From JAWXBG01 sp034439875 (lineage in GTDB: Bacteria; Bacteroidota; Bacteroidia; Flavobacteriales_D; Sanyastnellaceae): 8,920 nt of DNA. The DNA lies in NCBI GenBank assembly GCA_034439875.1, contig JAWXBG010000023.1, forward strand, positions 1 through 8,920. The letters run 5' to 3'. Shown here piece by piece: positions 6,113 to 8,920 of the stretch (position 1 is its first letter; every line of letters begins with the position of its first letter). A program made the translations under genes and the position numbers. The notes under the pieces are model-generated. The model did no database searches. It saw only the letters and a program-made list of their open reading frames with translations, and had not been told where the DNA came from.

Positions 6113-7729
6113 ATGAAAAAATCAACACTTTTTATTGCTGCACTTTGCATTTACTCGTTCTCATTTTCACAGAAGAACGTTTCTTCAACAATTGAGAATG
6201 TTACAGTTTTCATGCGAGGAGCAGAATTATTTCATATGGCAACTGAAAAAATACCAAAAGGAAAAAGTCAGATTGTTTTCACGTCTTTATCTCCCGATCT
6301 AGACCCCAATAGTGTGGTGGTGAATGTTGGATCTCCTGCTGTAAGTATTCTTTCAGTTTCATCTAGAAGTAATTATTTGAAGCCAGTTGAGGACAATGAT
6401 CGCATTGCGATTGTGAAAGACTCTATGGCATTTCTATCCGATGAAATTCAGAAGAACACTGATTTATTGAAGACGCTTGAACGAGAAAAGGATATTCTGT
6501 TTAAAAATGAAGCCATAGGTGGCACGTCGCAAGGAGTTTCTATTGGAGAGATTGAGAAGGCAGCGGATTTTTATCGCGGTCGACACAACGAAATCAACGG
6601 CTTAATTTTCAATCTGAACAAAAGACTTTCATCACTCAACAAGAGATTGACAGTTTCTCTATTGCAACTAGCGGAGCTGAATGCACAATACAATTCGCCC
6701 TCATCGGAAATAACCCTAGAAGTTTCGAGTCCAACTGAAGTGACTACAAGTTTTAATTTTTCATATATCGTTTCCAAGGCTGGCTGGTCGCCAAAGTATG
6801 ATGTTCGAACGGAGAAATTGGGTGACCCGATTCGATTGGTTTACCGCGCGAATGTGTTTAACAACTGCGGAACAGATTGGAATGAAGTGAAAATGAAACT
6901 TTCTACGGCTGATCCACTTCGCGGCGCTGATAAACCAAAATTAGAGACGTGGAATATTGATAAGATGGCGGGTATAGAATTGAATGCTGTTTTAATTTCG
7001 TCCTCAAGTGAAGCCGTGTTTAATTCAAATGGAAGTGGATATTTTCCTAATGAGTCTGGAGATGTTTTTTTCGAGAATATTGAAGTTCAGGAACTCACTT
7101 CCGAATTTGAGATTCCAGTTGCATATAGCATTTTGTCTGATTCGAAACCCTATACAGTTGATGTTACATCGTACAATTTGCCAGCGGTTTATGAGCATTA
7201 TGCAGTTCCATCGATGGAGAAAGATGCTTACCTCACTGCCAAATTTACGGGTTGGAACAATCTAAATCTTGTAAGTGGTGAAGCGAGTATTTTCTTTAAA
7301 GGCACTTATTTAGGACAATCATTTATCAATACAGTTTCGGTGGATGACACTTTGGCTATTTCGTTGGGACGCGATAAGAACATTGCTATTGAACGAAAGA
7401 AGATGGTTGATATCAGTAAACGTCAAGTTCTTGGCAACAACGAAAAGGAAACGTCATTTTTCGAAACTACTCTCCGAAATAACAGCGACAAAGAGGTGAT
7501 TCTTATGTTAGAAGATCAAGTACCAGTTTCGTCACGCGGGGATATCACAGTAGATGTTTTGGAGATGTCTGAAGGAGTACTCGACAAGCCGACTGGGAAG
7601 ATTCAATGGAGGATTCGACTAGCTCCTGGAGAATCAAGGAAGATTTCATTTGGCTATTCAGTAAAAACACCGAAAGGAATGGTAGTTGGAGGAAAAAGGT
7701 CGTCTAAATCCACCCCAAGATTTTTGTAA
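6113..7729 (+). CDS. MuiA-type protein (DUF4140 N-terminal, DUF4139 C-terminal)
   Basis: A 538-residue protein with a signal peptide at 1-20 ending SFSFSQ. Residues about 27-125 match the DUF4140 type: ENVTVFMRGAELFH, then PKGKSQIVFTSLSPDLDPNS. Residues about 100-190 are a Glu/Lys-rich coiled coil (EREKDILFKNEA, NLNKRLSSLNKRL). Residues about 200-525 are DUF4139-like: SYIVSKAGWSPKYDVR, RANVFNNCGTDWNEVKMKLST, and near the end EDQVPVSSRGDITVDV and APGESRKISFGYSV. Length and order are those of complete family members. Relatives are named 'mucoidy inhibitor A', but the biochemical role is not established; envelope or surface assembly is the usual guess. It is co-transcribed with the PorP/SprF-like gene, and 23 bp separate it from the convergent TonB_C gene without a visible terminator hairpin. 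Confidence 0.87.
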   Translation: MKKSTLFIAALCIYSFSFSQKNVSSTIENVTVFMRGAELFHMATEKIPKGKSQIVFTSLSPDLDPNSVVVNVGSPAVSILSVSSRSNYLKPVEDNDRIAIVKDSMAFLSDEIQKNTDLLKTLEREKDILFKNEAIGGTSQGVSIGEIEKAADFYRGRHNEINGLIFNLNKRLSSLNKRLTVSLLQLAELNAQYNSPSSEITLEVSSPTEVTTSFNFSYIVSKAGWSPKYDVRTEKLGDPIRLVYRANVFNNCGTDWNEVKMKLSTADPLRGADKPKLETWNIDKMAGIELNAVLISSSSEAVFNSNGSGYFPNESGDVFFENIEVQELTSEFEIPVAYSILSDSKPYTVDVTSYNLPAVYEHYAVPSMEKDAYLTAKFTGWNNLNLVSGEASIFFKGTYLGQSFINTVSVDDTLAISLGRDKNIAIERKKMVDISKRQVLGNNEKETSFFETTLRNNSDKEVILMLEDQVPVSSRGDITVDVLEMSEGVLDKPTGKIQWRIRLAPGESRKISFGYSVKTPKGMVVGGKRSSKSTPRFL

Positions 7730-7752
7730 AGAGAAAGTTTTCGAGTTTCCTA

Positions 7753-8502
7753 TCAACGCGTTCCAACGCTCACAGTGGGTGGATTACATTTTTGGGACAC
7801 CCGCGAATCAAATACGATGGGAAGAATAAACTTCGAATCCACGGAGGCGCCATTTCTTTGAGATGGTTTCCAATTTGGCATGCACTTTACGATCCGTTTT
7901 GCCTCTTGATTGAGGGTAGTGTGGGAAGTTTGTATGACTTCAATATCTGTTACTTCCCCCGAGCTACTGATAGTAAATGCGGTGTATACCCATCCTTCTA
8001 CTCCCAATTTGGCGGCGGGTTCAGGAAACCTCATTTCTAGCACTACATATTCATTGAGAGCATCTATTCCACCGGGAAAAGCGGCCGGAACGCTAATTTC
8101 TTCGCTTGATTTTGAAACTGACATGGGATAAACTCTGTCGGGTTTTGCCTTGCCTTCCCAATCCCAGCGCTTCCAAATGCCAGATTTTTCACCTTTTGTG
8201 AAGTATCCTTCCGATTCTTTTAAACCATTGGCGAAATAGTAAGTGAAATGTCCATCTTCTAGAGTCATGAGAGGGGAGGAGTATCGACCTTTCATTTTGA
8301 GTCCTCCTCGCAAAAAAGTCACCTCAACGAGCACCGAGCTATCCTCTTGAAGTACAATAATTCTTTTAAGTGCAGCATCACTGGTGGCCACAATGGGCTC
8401 CATATTCTGGTCGAGGTATTCTACGATTTGATCCTGCCCCGAATAGCTAGGAGCAAGCAAATAGAATGACAAGAACACAATTATTCGGGTCACACACATC
8501 AT
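7753..8502 (-). CDS. exported TonB_C-domain protein with a MORN-like stretch
   Basis: A 249-residue protein if it starts at the first of two adjacent ATGs (8502 and 8499). I chose this because a signal-peptide-like segment follows (MMCVTRIIVFLSFYLLAPS). An upstream in-frame ATG at 8565 would put 21 polar residues before it. Residues 84-114 carry a MORN/YwqK-like pattern (GHFTYYFANGLKESEGY, GEKSGIWKRWD). Residues 142-231 are a TonB C-terminal-type domain: FPGG, LGVEGWVYTAFTISSSGEV, ALINE-type helix NQEAKRIVKCMPNW, then ILPIVF. Unlike true TonB it has no Pro-rich periplasm-spanning linker, so energy transfer to a receptor is doubtful. Such proteins are common in Bacteroidota and poorly understood. 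It is read towards the MuiA-type gene and divergently from the gene at 8611. Confidence 0.85.
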   Translation of the reverse strand: MMCVTRIIVFLSFYLLAPSYSGQDQIVEYLDQNMEPIVATSDAALKRIIVLQEDSSVLVEVTFLRGGLKMKGRYSSPLMTLEDGHFTYYFANGLKESEGYFTKGEKSGIWKRWDWEGKAKPDRVYPMSVSKSSEEISVPAAFPGGIDALNEYVVLEMRFPEPAAKLGVEGWVYTAFTISSSGEVTDIEVIQTSHTTLNQEAKRIVKCMPNWKPSQRNGASVDSKFILPIVFDSRVSQKCNPPTVSVGTR

Positions 8503-8610
8503 TTTTGTCAAGTCAGGCAGAGAGAGTTGTTTCTTTGGCTCCCGAAAAGTAGACGAGTGAAACAAGCGAAGGTGGTCTACTAAACCGAACTTTTTAACAA
8601 GCAGTATTGA

Positions 8611-8920
8611 ATGGATTATATTTTCGAAAAGAGCTGGAATGACACTGTTTCCAGGATTTCTGAGGGTTTTGGGGAGAAGTTGGACTATGCCGCCATCCTA
8701 TTTTTGATAGGATTACAGGAATTGGGACAGACCGACCGAACCTTTAAAAAGGACGAAAAGCTCTCCCTCATGCATATTGCAATCTGCACTTTGTTAGAAC
8801 CGTATGGCTATTATCGCTTTCAAGGACGCGATGAGGAGGGGTGGCCGCATTTCGAACGCATTGAGGAAATCCCTGCTCTGGCTCCCACCGATCAGGAATT
8901 ATTGATCCGAAAGGCCATAG
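8611..8920 (+). CDS. conserved protein of unknown function (3' end outside window)
   Basis: An open frame from ATG 8611 to the window edge, 103 codons without a stop. It begins MDYIFEKSWNDTVSRISEGF, continues with ILFLIGLQELGQ and FKKDEKLSLMHIAICTLLE, then PYGYYRFQGRDEEGWPHFE. I recall this as a conserved soluble Flavobacteriales protein without assigned function, not a family I can name. No signal peptide is present, unlike every other gene here. It starts 108 bp from the divergent TonB_C gene. A conventional cytoplasmic location is inferred. Codon use looks normal and the frame is intact as far as seen. Confidence 0.82.
   Translation, partial: MDYIFEKSWNDTVSRISEGFGEKLDYAAILFLIGLQELGQTDRTFKKDEKLSLMHIAICTLLEPYGYYRFQGRDEEGWPHFERIEEIPALAPTDQELLIRKAI

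Noticed and set aside
7730..7752. Shared bidirectional terminator between the convergent genes
   Set aside because: The 23-bp gap holds no stem of useful length; the nearby GCGTT/AACGC pair has a 2-nt loop and lies inside the TonB_C coding region.

Overview
The window looks like chromosome of a marine or freshwater Bacteroidota, most likely order Flavobacteriales. The reasons are a PorP/SprF-type outer-membrane protein, two exported 'NYQAV' proteins ending in a peptidase-S74 domain, a Cys-rich secreted protein with 'GC.D..ACNYN' units and a dockerin-like end, a DUF4139/MuiA-type protein, a TonB_C protein with a MORN-like stretch, moderate to low GC, and the absence of clear Shine-Dalgarno sites. 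I see no tRNA, rRNA, CRISPR array, transposase, integrase or phage structural gene.

Layout. The left half (1-5154) is read leftward. In transcription order it holds S74 protein B (5154-3703), a 227-bp gap containing a 91-bp repeat, the Cys-rich dockerin-like protein (3475-2204), 22 bp further S74 protein A (2181-529), and a gene-free stretch (1-528) that begins with a second copy of the 91-bp repeat. The repeat copies are direct, about 91% identical without indels, each carries a bulged stem-loop, and together they bracket a 3.57-kb unit. Separately, the two S74 genes share a 302-bp block that is 96.7% identical (10 mismatches, no gaps), although the rest of the genes has diverged strongly. 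The block covers the self-cleavage site and most of the S74 domain and stops before the C-terminal coiled coil.

The right half opens with a divergent promoter region (5155-5315). It is followed by a rightward two-gene unit: a PorP/SprF-like barrel protein (5316-6110) and, 2 bp later, a MuiA/DUF4139 protein (6113-7729). A TonB_C/MORN-like protein (8502-7753) converges on it. A conserved gene without known function starts at 8611 and runs off the right edge.

How the genes may work together. All six complete genes encode proteins with N-terminal export signals, so this is a cell-envelope and surface-protein neighbourhood. The most unusual part is the left half. Direct repeats bracket a secreted-protein/S74-protein pair beside a second S74 gene that has recently shared sequence only over the self-processing domain. 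This suggests recombination-driven diversification of surface proteins. That reading is inference; the repeats, the hairpins and the sharply bounded identity are directly visible.
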